Under the pieces are notes generated by a model, which ran no database searches, was not told the origin of the DNA, and saw only the letters and a program-made list of their open reading frames with translations. The position numbers and the translations under genes are program-made. 64,000 nucleotides of DNA from Litoditis marina (Eukaryota > Nematoda > Chromadorea > Rhabditida > Rhabditidae), in assembly GCA_964036275.1 (NCBI GenBank), contig OZ038433.1, positions 18,978,257 to 19,042,256 on the forward strand, given 5' to 3'. Each line of letters starts with the position of its first letter. The first letter of the stretch is position 1. Shown piece after piece: positions 1-11,900 of the stretch.

Positions 1-468
1 GACAGAATTCCGTGAGGGAGGAGGGAGGAGGGAGGAGGGACGAGGGACGAATTACGGCGGAACTTTTCAACAACGACACGAAACCATAACTCAGGCGAAA
101 TTAATCCGATTTGGCTGAAATTTTCACACAATGTTCAATTCGTGATTCTCTAACGTTCTCTTCTTTTAGTTTTTGAAAAAAGAATATGTTTAAAGATTTT
201 TGTTAATTAAAAGGAAAAAACGAGTCCGCAATGGCCAAACCAAAGACAACTCACGCAGAGCGCTTCGCGCTCCGCGCGATTTCAGTAACAAATGTGCCAA
301 CTACCATGGTTACGCTCATTTCAGAGCAGGCTCACGGTGTTTTTCCCCTATTCCACTGTGTTTGTATATTTCTGGTTTGATTTTTGATTCCGTCACTTTA
401 AGGTCAAAATTCACGCATCGAGATCAAACACGATTTATATGACGTTTTAATATATATTCATTGTTCAG
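1..468. other. Upstream intronic/5' sequence of the DUF229 gene, no exon recognised
   Basis: No exon of the gene that follows could be recognised here. The first 50 bases are a GGGAGGA/GGGACGA tandem purine repeat. The stretch after it, about 55-150, has the look of a dispersed repeat but has no second copy in this window. The first supported exon begins after the TTGTTCAG acceptor ending at 468, so this is probably intron with earlier exons left of the window. Confidence 0.5.
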
Positions 469-3400
469 GAACATTCACGTATCGCCTAAAGGGATTCCGC
501 AACCAGCCGACCGACCATTACACGCGCACTTTCTTCAAGGAACAGGAGAAATCATCCAATTGGGATTGCGTTGGCTCGAAACCGTTTCACGAGGTGCGGG
601 CGCGTCTGGGGTTATTAGAAAGAGCGAATAAGTTGGATAAAGACAATAAAAAGGAAAGACAAACTCATTACATAACATGTATAAAGTTTTTAGTGAGAAA
701 ACAAGTTTCCAGTTTTATTACTTTTTAATTTTTGGGGAATTTTTTTGGTGTTAAAAGTTCAGCAGTTGCAGAGTTGCATATGTTTCAACCTTTGTATTCT
801 CGCTGGAATTTTCACAGTATGCTTAAGAAATTTTAACTCCGTTAAATTACACACATTTCATGGTAAACGTTAACAATTGTGGCATTGGTTTGTGCGTGTA
901 ACTTATCGCATTTTCAATTGCGTTTTGTAGAATGCTTACTCTGTTAGATACTCCAGTTCTTTACGTGATTTAATGAGTTTACGTGAGTTCCAGTCATGGT
1001 TTTCCTACGCGCGTGACTTTATGCGTGTCTACTCCTCCCTACCCCGTTTTCTGATGATGCACCAGGGACTTTTGTCGCATGACGACATCAACAAAGTACA
1101 AGTACAGGACGAATATCTGTCCAGATTCCTGAGAGAAATGCACGAAGAAGGTACGATTTTCGAACATTTCCAAAAAACGAATTGCTGCACCCTAATAAGT
1201 TTCATTTCTATCAGGATAATTCATGGATTCAGTGCGAGCGCCTTACAGCTTTTAGTATTGCACAATGGCGTCCTGGTAAGGAATACCTATACAATACCGA
1301 TGCCCACTCCAACTGCTGCTAACAATCAATTGAAGTGGGCATCAAATTTCATGGTTAAATACGAGAATGGGCAAAAGTAGGTGGGTATGGTGCAATATTT
1401 TAAAAATCAATGTAGTCTAATAATAAGTTTGAGTTTGATGTTTTCAAAGTTAATCACGTTGGATTATTTTCAGGCTACTTTAACAACACTCTCGTAGTGG
1501 TTATGGCTGATCACGGACATCGTTTCGCCAAGTTGAGAGAAACTCATCAGGGGCAATTAGAAGAGGTGCACTTTTCGTCTCAGACAATTCCCAGCCAATT
1601 GGCCAGCCACTTTTGTAGCGTACTCGACGAGAGAGCGTGTAAGTCAGAGAGACGCAGATGTCTATGACCTCATTGACCTGCATGCTCTCGCTTTTTAGCT
1701 GGCCAATCGCAGAAAATTGCCGCTACTCCTCCTGAGACTATTCCTCAGTGAACTTCGGCAGCATGCCATACCATTTTCAGAGTGTATCGAAAAAACATTC
1801 GACGTAGTTCTGAACTGAAAAAAAAAACACACTTAGTGAAAAATTCAGACAACGTTCAGCATTAATATAAGAAATTATCCCTACATTCTACTCTTTGAAA
1901 CCTCTGCCTGATGTATTGTTGGTTTGTTTGTTGAACCAAACATTATTATAACTGTTCATTGGTTCATTCCGAACAAGAAATAACAACGCAAATGTTGCCT
2001 TCTATGGTTTTCGCTCGCGATATTTCCTAGTTTCCAGCGTCTTCCTTTCTTCTCTCTCGCGCTTCCTCCCAACTTTGTTTCTACCGAAAAAGGAGCTGCG
2101 TTCCAGAGAAATCTTCAGCAGAACAAGAATCGGTATGTTGTATTGAACTTTTGAACATTATAGGAGAGTTTTATAGAACATTTCAACACTATTCTTTCAG
2201 AAAATATTAATAGTTTCAAAACCCCTAATCATGATTTATGATTCTTCCAAAACAGTCCTCTCAAACAACTAGGTAAAATCATGTTTTTTTGTAAAAAAAA
2301 TTACACTTATCTGTATTTTCGTAAATTCAGTCTAACAACCCCTTTCGACATTCACTCCACCTTGATGGATATCGTTCATCCACCATCTCTTGATGACGTC
2401 ACAAAACAGCCGGATGTCCAGCTGAAACGGCGGTCTCTCTCCCTTTTCCGAGTCATTCCGGAACAAAGAACGTGTAATCAAGTAAGTAGAAGCGTGAAAC
2501 TTTTAGAATGTATCGTCAAGTTCACGGAAAGAACCAACTCAAAGTTACAGCTGGAGTTTTTTTTCAATGACTCGATCATTTTTTGCATAGTTTTATTGCA
2601 ATGTGATTTTTACTTGCTACACTGATGTTTTTCCCCTAAACTGAAAACTATACAACCACATCTTTAATCAACTTTTAGGTGATATCTCCTCAACTGCTGC
2701 AACATTACTGCTTCATTGAAAAGCTCTTTTAAATATCGCGAAAACGTTTGATTTTTCTCAATTATCGAATTGCATTCACATTGAAAGCAGAACATTTTAG
2801 CCTTGAACCATACAAATTTGTTTCTATTCTGCTAACGTTATCAAAACTCACAATTCCAGAATTACTCTCATGGAACGTATGTTTCAGGCAGGAGTAGAAC
2901 CCCACTGGTGTACCTGTCTGAACTGGCAGGATGCCATGACCTCGTCGACAGATCTCACGATTTCTCGAGGACTGGCCGAAGTTGTAGTCGATTCTATCAA
3001 CGAGCAGCTGAAGGACGTGACACATTTATGCGCGACGGTGAAACTGGCCCGAATCATCAGCTCAAAAAAGTACGCTTTGTTTATGCATGGTTATCCTGTC
3101 TGTGAAAGCTCCGCCTGCGTCTCCTCAAACACACGCCGTCTCTCTGCTCTTACATGCGGCTGGCATTGAATTGTTTCAAAATAGTGCGCAAAGCTACATA
3201 CGCAGAGAATATGGGATCGAGGGGCCGGAACAGCATACATACTGCGTTCTGTTTCTTTTCGCGGTTGTGGTTATAAGTGTTTGTAGGACAACAGTATGGT
3301 TCCGATCAAACTTGAATAGAAGTTAACATACTCAGTTATGTTACTGGAATATAGGAAGTTGCCTGCTCCTGCCTCGTTCAGTCGTAGATTAAGTATGAAC

Positions 3401-4106
3401 TAGAATTTATAATGGTATCTCACAATTCAGGCTGATTCCGAACGACGGTCTTCTGAAGTACAAGAACGGGAAGGACGCCGATGGATTCGTGCCCGATTTG
3501 ACTGGAAATGCGGCGACCGCCTTCGCACATTATCAGATCAAACTACAAACTATGCCGAATGCAGCCATCTATGAGGTATCTGCACGTTTTTGCAACAGCA
3601 TTTCCTATGTGATTGTTATGCATCACCTAGAAGACTGTTATTTTCCGAACGCAGCTAATAGTTCAGCAGAGTATCGCGTATCGGTATGGAAGAACACAAC
3701 CTAATGAAATCATTCCTCATCAAGAAAAATGATCATTGGTCATAAGAAGAAGTTTACTTTTTTCGGTCTCGTTCCTCCTCAATCTCAGAGAAAAATACAC
3801 TTTCTGGCACATTGTCACTGGAGTACTGAGACATGAAAGCAGAGAACTCCGAGATGATAACTATCGAGTTCAGCCGAAGATTCGTCCAATATAGCTCTTG
3901 ACCGTACCAATGTCTCCACCATGCGTATTGTCCAATTTTCCTTCCAGGTGACGCTGTTCTACGACCTGGTTCAGAACGAAGTGCATCTCGATTTGACTTC
4001 ATTGAGCCACGTGACCAAATACGGCCTAGATCCCCATTGTATCATAGATCAAAACTACTTTCTGGCCACGTATTGTGTCTGTCATGACAAAGTTACCGAC
4101 AGCTAA
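469..4106 (+). CDS. DUF229 family protein (alkaline-phosphatase/sulfatase-like fold), C-terminal part
   Basis: Eight exons fit: 469-593, 994-1150, 1474-1565, 2038-2132, 2331-2481, 2888-3069, 3431-3575, 3948-4106. All phases agree, giving 367 residues plus a TGA/TAA-terminated end. Recognisable DUF229 blocks in order are YRLKGFRNQPTDHY, the SHDDIN stretch, VMADHGHRF (a metal-site-like D..H motif), LTTPFDIHSTLMDI, a CxxC-type EPHWCTCLNW block, DGFVPDLTGN and a cysteine-rich C-terminus. DUF229 proteins are nematode-expanded, usually 500-700 residues, often with an N-terminal signal or membrane anchor; their substrate is not established. The 5' exons lie outside the window, so no start is called. 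The first exon begins in mid-codon (2 bases). The only conserved gene on the plus strand here. Confidence 0.85.
1579..1745. repeat. Palindromic dispersed repeat, family P, copy 1
   Basis: An imperfect inverted repeat starting CAATTCCCAGCCAATTGGCC and ending in a near reverse complement (GGCCAATCGCAGAAAATTG). It sits in the intron after the DHGHRF exon of the DUF229 gene. Related copies are at 36504-36672 and 47390-47533. Confidence 0.7.
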
Positions 4107-4148
4107 TGGCTACTTACGATTATTTCTTAGTTTCAATTGATCCCTATA

Positions 4149-4268
4149 CTGTAAGTCAATTACACAGTCACGTGAAACATGTTTAACACATCATAACTCA
4201 GAAACGTGCAAAGACAAAGTTAAAGATGCCTGATTAGAACTCAAACTTTATGTGTCTATTCAATTTAC
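4149..4268. mobile_element. MITE-like family M4, copy 1
   Basis: It shares GTCACGTGAAACATGTT and CAGAAACGTGCAA with the copies near 7279, 29241, 33245, 34531 and 50162. The family is about 120-145 bp with terminal inverted similarity (GTCAATTGCACAGTCACGTG at one end, its diverged complement at the other). No coding capacity. Confidence 0.7.
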
Positions 4269-4442
4269 TCATATTATTTTGCATTCGTTGTGATTCCAAC
4301 CATTGTAATGAAATGTTCACTCAACGTTTAGAAATCATTTTTACTCAGAAATTGTAGGATCGGTTTGATAGATGGTTTATTATTTCTTTCATCGACAAAA
4401 ACTGCCAACGCTATTTGGGGTGATCTGTTGCCTATTATTCGA

Positions 4443-4612
4443 CAGGCGGCGTAGAAATCTTTCAAAAATTTCATGAGATACCTCATCAGCTATTCACATG
4501 AGCTCTTCATGAGATTCTATCGATTGATATGATAGAACATACAACATCTCATGAGAAACTCATATGAATTTCTCGTGAGATTGGAGGGATTGCTACACCG
4601 CCAGCAGTTTAT
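4443..4612. mobile_element. MITE-like hairpin family M9, copy 1
   Basis: Ends GGCGGCGTAG and CTACACCGCC are inverted. The interior is rich in CTCATGAGA palindromes. A related element lies at 52575-52745 and a fragment around 63212-63270. Confidence 0.6.
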
Positions 4613-4740
4613 GACACTGTTCGCTTCAATTTCTGTCTTTTTGATCCGAAGTAATGTTATGTTTCTTCACTTTATTATCCGATTGACCTACTGTTGTTGA
4701 ACAAATTTAAGCGTGAGGTTGGTGTGATCTACGGTGTCCA

Positions 4741-4944
4741 GTATAGTCGTCGCCAACGGAAAGATGGTAGGATACTGTATATCTCACTTTTCGCTGTGTA
4801 CGCACACATGTTTTCGATTCCAAAGCTTGAAGAGTTTGTGTAACTAATAGCGTGGACTGTATGTTAGCGCCCTGTTTCGAATAGTTTGCTCGCAGGTTCG
4901 GTTCCGGCGAGATACATACATTTATACACTTGGCACCCACTATA
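4741..4944 (+). mobile_element. T1 element: tRNA-like sequence inside TATAGT inverted ends, copy 1
   Basis: Begins TATAGTCGTCGCCAAC and ends GGCACCCACTATA. The second half has the tRNA-like B box GGTTCGGTTCCGG. The A-box region is decayed in this copy (AATAGCGTGGACTG). Confidence 0.75.
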
Positions 4945-5887
4945 TTCGATGTTTGCCGATCAAATCACAACTCATGTGTATTCAAAGCCTTTATCATAAT
5001 AATATTCTGGAACAGGTTTTGTTACTCTTCACACTATAATTTCCTTTCCGAACCAATTGTTCGATTCATTCATCCACAAGTTGGCGAACTGTTTCATTTC
5101 AACACTTGTTTCATTCTTACAAACGTTCATCGTAACAGTGCGACATGGTGTTCAATATATATTAATCGACTGAGCATTACTCGGCAATGTTACAAATAAC
5201 CGGTTCAATTAGTGGCGAATTATGTGTATTAAACCTGGTTGTTTTATTTGTTAATAATCGTCATCGTAGAACAATTATCGCCCACTTTCTATATTTCGAT
5301 TGCTATTGACTAGATTCACTCCAATACAGAACAAAGGATGCAAAACATCAATAATTACTGGAAAAGTGAGTTCACAAAAAAGGGGAACAAATGGTAAGAA
5401 CGCATACTTCACGTTATCTCTCTGAAAACTGTAGTTATACAATATATACTAATACATTCATAATTCAATACAAACTTGTTATTCTTACAGATAGAGCAAT
5501 CGAGGCCGAGTTTGAACGTTCAATACCAACTCATTCTCTCGTAACGATAGAACTTAATCGATACGTATGTTCCCCACAGAGGTGGAGGTATTGAAAGTAG
5601 AAAGACAGCCTCATGCGAAACACCAATCAAACAACATGATACTGTAATAGATTACCATATTATGAAATTATATTGTTTGTTCTTGAAAATGCGGTCCAAT
5701 TCACAATTTCCTATTCATTAAATTAAAGCGGTTCTCAACAAAACAAGTAAGAGCCTATTTTCTACAAAAATAAGAGAAACCCAGGATAATTAACTTCTCA
5801 CCAGAGTCATCATTTTGGCTAGATGTGCGGTTACCAGTGTCAACGCAAGATAGTCATGCTTTTTTCCAGATTAAAACTTCTTGAGAT

Positions 5888-5948
5888 AGGTCAGAGTTCA
5901 GAGTTACCAAGAGGTCAAAGATCAGAACAATCTAGAGGTCAGAGGTCA
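5888..5948 (+). promoter_or_regulatory. Cluster of four AGGTCA half sites including a perfect DR1
   Basis: AGGTCA occurs at 5888-5893, 5912-5917, 5936-5941 and 5943-5948. The last two form AGGTCAGAGGTCA, a direct repeat with one-base spacing, the classical DR1 site for HNF4/RXR-type nuclear receptors. The final half site overlaps the inferred stop codon of the bestrophin gene, so it may be chance or compositional. Function is inference only. Confidence 0.3.
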
Positions 5949-8900
5949 GCGCTGTTCCTCGCTGTCTGCCGTGGTTCCGATGAAGAACTCGCTGCTTCTG
6001 TTGTTTTCTCTCGTCGTCGGAACCTCTTCATCAATCGGTATCACTACGTCGTCCCCTCTTTCTCTGACTGCCTCCAGTTGAGGTGCACTCTCGCTTTTTG
6101 TTTCTTCTTTTAACAAATCAATCGATAGATGAGGAACGACGCTTCTCTTTCGAACCGTCTAAAATCATGTTATTATTTATTACATGTATCAGACGACCAT
6201 TGAAGTTTTATAAAAACATTCCGTTCTGTTCTTCAACGAAGTGTTAAATTAATGATTCAAAATGAGAAGCATCACTCGTAAGTTTGACGCTCCGTTCGCG
6301 AACATAAAAAGAATGGTCTTTTCGAAAATATTCCGAATGGTCCGCTCTTGTGAAAAAAAAGTTGGAGCTAAGTCGAAAATGTTTAGTTAAGTTTAAAAGT
6401 TGAAGTTATTGTGAGGCAAAAACAACGACTCCAACTTTTTCAATTTTATACCAACAACGCAAAACTACCGTGTGTTCATGATTCTTCTAGGGAACTCCAT
6501 AGTTGTTTGTAGAATAATTATTGCCTAGACACGTCAGTGTTTGACCTACATCATTGTTTTCCTCATCGTCTTCGATGACGTCATCGAGGATATGATGGGG
6601 AAAGTCGTTGGCTCCCTTTAAATTCGCTCCGGATGACGACTTTTTCACTGTCTTCTTGGCCTTGTCCGGTTCGGGAACGGCCCCCGCCGATATCGACCGG
6701 TTGAAGGCCGGTTGGATGTCTTCTTCTGGAAAACGAAAAGGTATATTGAATTGTTCACTTATTTTGTTTTTAGCTTGCTCATGTAAAGTTAAAGGTGGTA
6801 TTATGAAAATATTTGAACCTGTCATTTATGTTTTAATGTTCTAAATGTTCCCGAATTCACATTTTTTGTCACGTTAATTGGGCCCGGCCCGAATACCGAA
6901 AAAGTTCCGCCGCCCATGTAACCTACGTCTCTGATTATACACACTGACTTGTAGTACCTAGATAATGTGGTAGCATTATGAAGCAATAATGTTCACCGAG
7001 ACATTCATGCATACGTTAGCATTATAGTGTTTTTCTAGAGGGAAGTGCATATACCTCATCAACTCCAAGTTAACGTGGGCCAACAAAATTTGGAATTATT
7101 CAACGGAAAATGAGAGATATTTTCCCCTTATCATACATCTAATCGAAGAAAAACTCTAGGTGAACCTTTGTTATCTCTATATAAAAAAAACTGGCTCAAG
7201 TCGGCACTGTGGCAAAGTCTACTTGAAAATGGTGAGATCTTTCCATGTTTCACATTGAGCAGGATCTGAGAGTACGTAAACTGTTAGTCAATTGCACAGT
7301 CACGTGAAACGTGTTACACACAGCAGAACTCAGAAACGTGCAATGACAAAGTTCCCTCATTAGAATGCTGACTTTACGTGACTGTTAATTTGACTTCTAG
7401 TACAGTAATATCCCAATCGATACTGTCCGACCTGCGTCTCTACAAACGTGCGCTTATTATTTGCCTCAAAACACGGTTTTCACACGAGAAATACTATTTT
7501 CTTTACTCAAACAAGTACTGACGGCTGTCAACGAAGGCTCCGTTGCTGAATGATTTGTCGGCCGTCGGGGTGACTTCCCCACTCTTCATCCCCCGTTTTT
7601 GGGAGACGTCGAAGTGCTCCAGATTCCCGTGCGACATCGACTTCGGACGGTGGACGTGATGGTCGTCTAATTGCGTCTTCGAGAAGGACCTGAAATCATT
7701 TTGTTTTCAATAGATCTCTGGATTTCTTCTCCTGATTTCTACTTTCCAACTTTCATTTCTTTCTCGATTCTTTTTTTTTCTTATTCTATAATGCTTTTTT
7801 TCGAAGTTGCATCTTTTTTACGATTTAGCCAGACCACAACTGTACGACTGTATGAAACACAGATGAAGCTTTTTAAACAAGAACACATTGAGAAATTCCG
7901 CACCAAACGAATTTCAACATTGATATCTTCTCAAATTTAATGATTAAAAAATTTGAAATCTCACCTCTCCAGTTTGTTCTTGAAACTGCGGAACATCTCG
8001 AGAGAACCAACGGAGGATCGAGTACTCGTGCGGTGCTCATTTCTGGAAATATCGGAGTTCTAAATTACAAAAACAACATTGTATACTCATTAAACAAGTT
8101 AACAGTAGCACATGATGTCCATGAGTATACTAGTGTAAGGGCAAAAATACGTATTGCTCTCTGGTTTAAACGGAACATACAAATTACATCAAAATGTAGT
8201 GATAAAACCAAACAACATGTCTATTACTATCACGTGAATATCACGTGTGAGTCACGTGAACTGCCACTCACGCTCGTACTGGAACGACGCTGCATCTTCT
8301 CCTGAGAGAAGGAGACTCCGGAATCAGGGGGTCTCTGTCCTCGAAATGGGGCACCATCTTCACCTCATGCACGTGCTCGGGCAGTCTGAAAGATTATTGA
8401 TTGATTTCGTGAGATGTAGTTTGATCACGGTCTCGATGTGATGTTGTGGCTGCGAAAAGGTCTGCTAGCGTTCATTTACTGACTCTTTTCCCTGCTTGAA
8501 AACATTCCTGAACCCAAACAAAATGCACAATGATATTTGCGACATCTATTCTGACTGAAAGTGATTGTAATTCCTGGGAAGTTACATCTTTTTCTTTGAT
8601 TTCAATATACAAATAGCCGGCTAGTAGTCAAACAATCGCTCCCGCGGCTGCGTACGTGACGTTCTTGGCCTTCGCGTTTAGGCGCCGTTTTGAGTGAATA
8701 GTGCCTGCCAGCATACAAACATGGAACAAGTTGACTGTCTACGATTACTGTACTCTTCTATTTCTTCTGTGTAGTTCAAATCAAAGTATAAGTTGCTGTT
8801 ATTATCGTACTGTATAGGGCTGAGGGGTGTTACTTCATCTTAGTCTCTTGGAAAACCGAATAAATTACCTATATTGATGTGTATAAATCATGTCAAAATA

Positions 8901-11900
8901 ATCTTCAAAACGCAGAAAACCACCGTTGTTATAAAGAAGGACGATTATGTGGTCCAAACCTCCAAACGCAACGCTTCAGTCCTTTAAACTCCAATACATT
9001 TTGCAATTGCAGTTTAAAGGACCGTTGACACGGGATTGGTCCACATAATTGTCCTTTTTCAAGTGCCCGGTTGCTCTACTGTGGTATTACTGATGAAAGT
9101 CCTCACTTGACTTCACTGACAGAACCCTTCAATGGATGGTTCGGAATCTTCGCACTCTCCTCAGAGTACAGCGGCTCCACCTGAAAAACTAACTGTTGTT
9201 CGAAAAGTCATGACTCATCGCTTGACAGCCACCGGAAACACCGGTGAATGCTATTGTTATGGTGTTTATGTGTCAAAGTAAATCAAAAGCTCTGAAAACG
9301 TAGAATTTGCCGAAACATCACCACATTAAATATCCAAACCAACTCGTTCAAATACCAAATCAAACCATAAATCAAAAGCTGTTCTGATGTAATAGTTATG
9401 TTTTACGATCAGACTACGACGCACTCGACTACCCACCAACCAGACGGCAACAGATGGACAGACAAAAACGAGCGGACGACAGATTTAGAAATTTCTTCTT
9501 CTTCAAGTGATTGTCTCGTTTACTTTTTTCATACTTTCAGTGTTTCTTTGCCAAGCTTCTGTTTGCGCAACGAATCAATCGAAAATCAGATCCTACCTCT
9601 TCATCCCAGAACGTGTCTCGCAATAGCTCCGGAGGTCTGTCGTAACCCCGATCGCAAATCATCAGAACCATCTGGAAACAATTTTCAACTCATCACTGAG
9701 AACCTTACTGGACAGAGCTCGGAAGGAGTACTTTTATTTCTGTCAATAAATGCCAAATAGTCTACTTTGCAATGAAATATTTCTCAAAATTCAAATGAAT
9801 CATGACGAACGATTGTAATTGACAGATTTGAATTTTCGAAAATTTCTCCAAACTTCTCCATTTTTCAATTCCGCGTACCGTGATATTTCTGTCGATGAGT
9901 GCATTGCATTCGAAATCATCGTCATCTTCTCCGAATGGATTCAACATGGCCTCAGCCACCTGCAAACAAAATAAAATGGAGAATAACAGAATTTATTATA
10001 ATATTATAAAATGTATTTCTCTTTGTCGAAATGTGGCTTTAGGCTTCGATAGGTGGATATAGGGTTCGTATTCTGAAAAGTAAGTCTACATACGCTGTTA
10101 GTTCTACATCCAGCTGTGTTTTGTAGTTTCATCCCGTAGAGTTCAAACTACAGCAAAGATCCTGTCCCTCCAATATGCATTATTCTTTACTGGAGTTATT
10201 CGTTCTCCTTGCACCCAAGTGTACCCAATCTTTGGAGTGGACTACACGTGATTTCCACGCACTGGCGCGCACCTGTTTACTTTGTAATCATTTCTTAGTT
10301 GGTACCATATTTGCCCCCGATTGTTGGTTCACAAACCTTCGAACGGAGAATAACTATTCGAATCTAATTTCCAGAAATGGAAAAAATAGATCAATGTATC
10401 AATTAACGATGAAAAACGGCATTTCTTCTTATGAGAATCGGAACTTGCGTTATTTACGTGAAAATCACTAATTCACATTTAGTGAGAAAACTATCCAGTT
10501 TCGTAACATTTATTGAGAAAACTATTCAGTTTCGTGAATATTGTCGACCGAATTTGTTTCGTATTTTTTCAAAGTGTCCGAACTAACCTTCATCCAGCCC
10601 ATGTAGAAGATGAACTGCAGTGTCGACATCACAGGGAAATACAAGTCAATCTGTAAATACCGATGATTGGTTTTCAAATTTCATTCAAAATACTGCATAA
10701 AGTTCAGAGAATGTACAAAAACCTGCATCTTACTTTTATTTCGAATAGAAAGATAAAAGTCTGTTTTGCAGAAATACAATCCGTAATCATTTGGCAACGT
10801 TAGAACGTCCCGAGAAGATCATGCTTATGAAAACATATCTTCTTCCGTCAAAGATCACGTTCCCTGTTTGTTTGTTGTGTAAACAACACGTTTTCGAAAA
10901 CACATTCTCCAAACAAAGTTCCTCCCTTGCTCGTAAATTTTTATTAGGACAACAAGGTGAGAAAGCGTCTTGCCAACAAACATAACAACAGCACCAGTCA
11001 TACGAGCAAAGCAGAAATACTGGACAGATAAACGGAAATGCCACATTTAGAGTCGAAAAATCCGATAACAAATGTAGAATTTGTGTTGTTCTCCTAGAAC
11101 GCTTTAAACCCTTTAAAATTTGTCAAAATCGTTAGAAAACCAAAGAAAAACAAGTAGCACTTTAGTTGTTCACCAAAAATTCAATACACATCTAATCAAC
11201 AACCTACCTCAGTCTTGTTGTCAGCGTGTTCGCTGACGATGTACTGTCGTGCCAGTAGACAGACGAGGAAATAGGTATGGACTGCCAGACAGACCAGTTG
11301 GGGGTACATGATGGGGATGGGCACCCAGTCGTAGTTGCAAATCCACGCCAGACCCGTACGGAATCGCTTGATCTCCTGAATAAACACAAATATTATGTAC
11401 AAACTACGAATAGTTACTGAATTAGTTCACGTCCTGAATAGATTGTTTGACAACAAACGAACATGTGCGATTATATTGAAAACTACACTACAAACTACAG
11501 TTTGGCAGCTAGTTGTCTCGAGAAACACATCATCATAGTCTTCATTAGGTATTTTATGGTTTTTTGCATTGGTTTTTGAAAATTTTTGTCGCTGGTTCGA
11601 GTCTCCCTTGAGACAGCTATTCTATAAACCCCCACCTCCGTCACCATCACTTGGAAGTAGTCGCTCTCGATGAGTCCCTTTTTCCTCGCATCATATGTGA
11701 GTGCCAGGGCCCACGAGAAGGGCATCCAGTATTTACTGTACTTGTATTGGATCTCGTCGAAAACCTTCTTCTCGTGCGGCATCATGAAACCTGAACAAAA
11801 CACGAATGCAATGAAAAGAAAAAAATGCAAAGTTCATCAGAAAATTTATCTTTTTTTTCTCTAAAAAACGACAAAAACAGGAATCGAATGGAATAGCGGT

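Larger units (their letters stand above)
4107..5945. other. Intergenic region between convergent DUF229 and bestrophin genes
   Basis: The two genes converge, so this is 3' flank for both. It contains an M4 copy, an M9 hairpin and a T1 tRNA-like element. From about 4950 to 5880 nothing coding or repeated was recognised. The right edge carries AGGTCA half sites. Confidence 0.7.
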
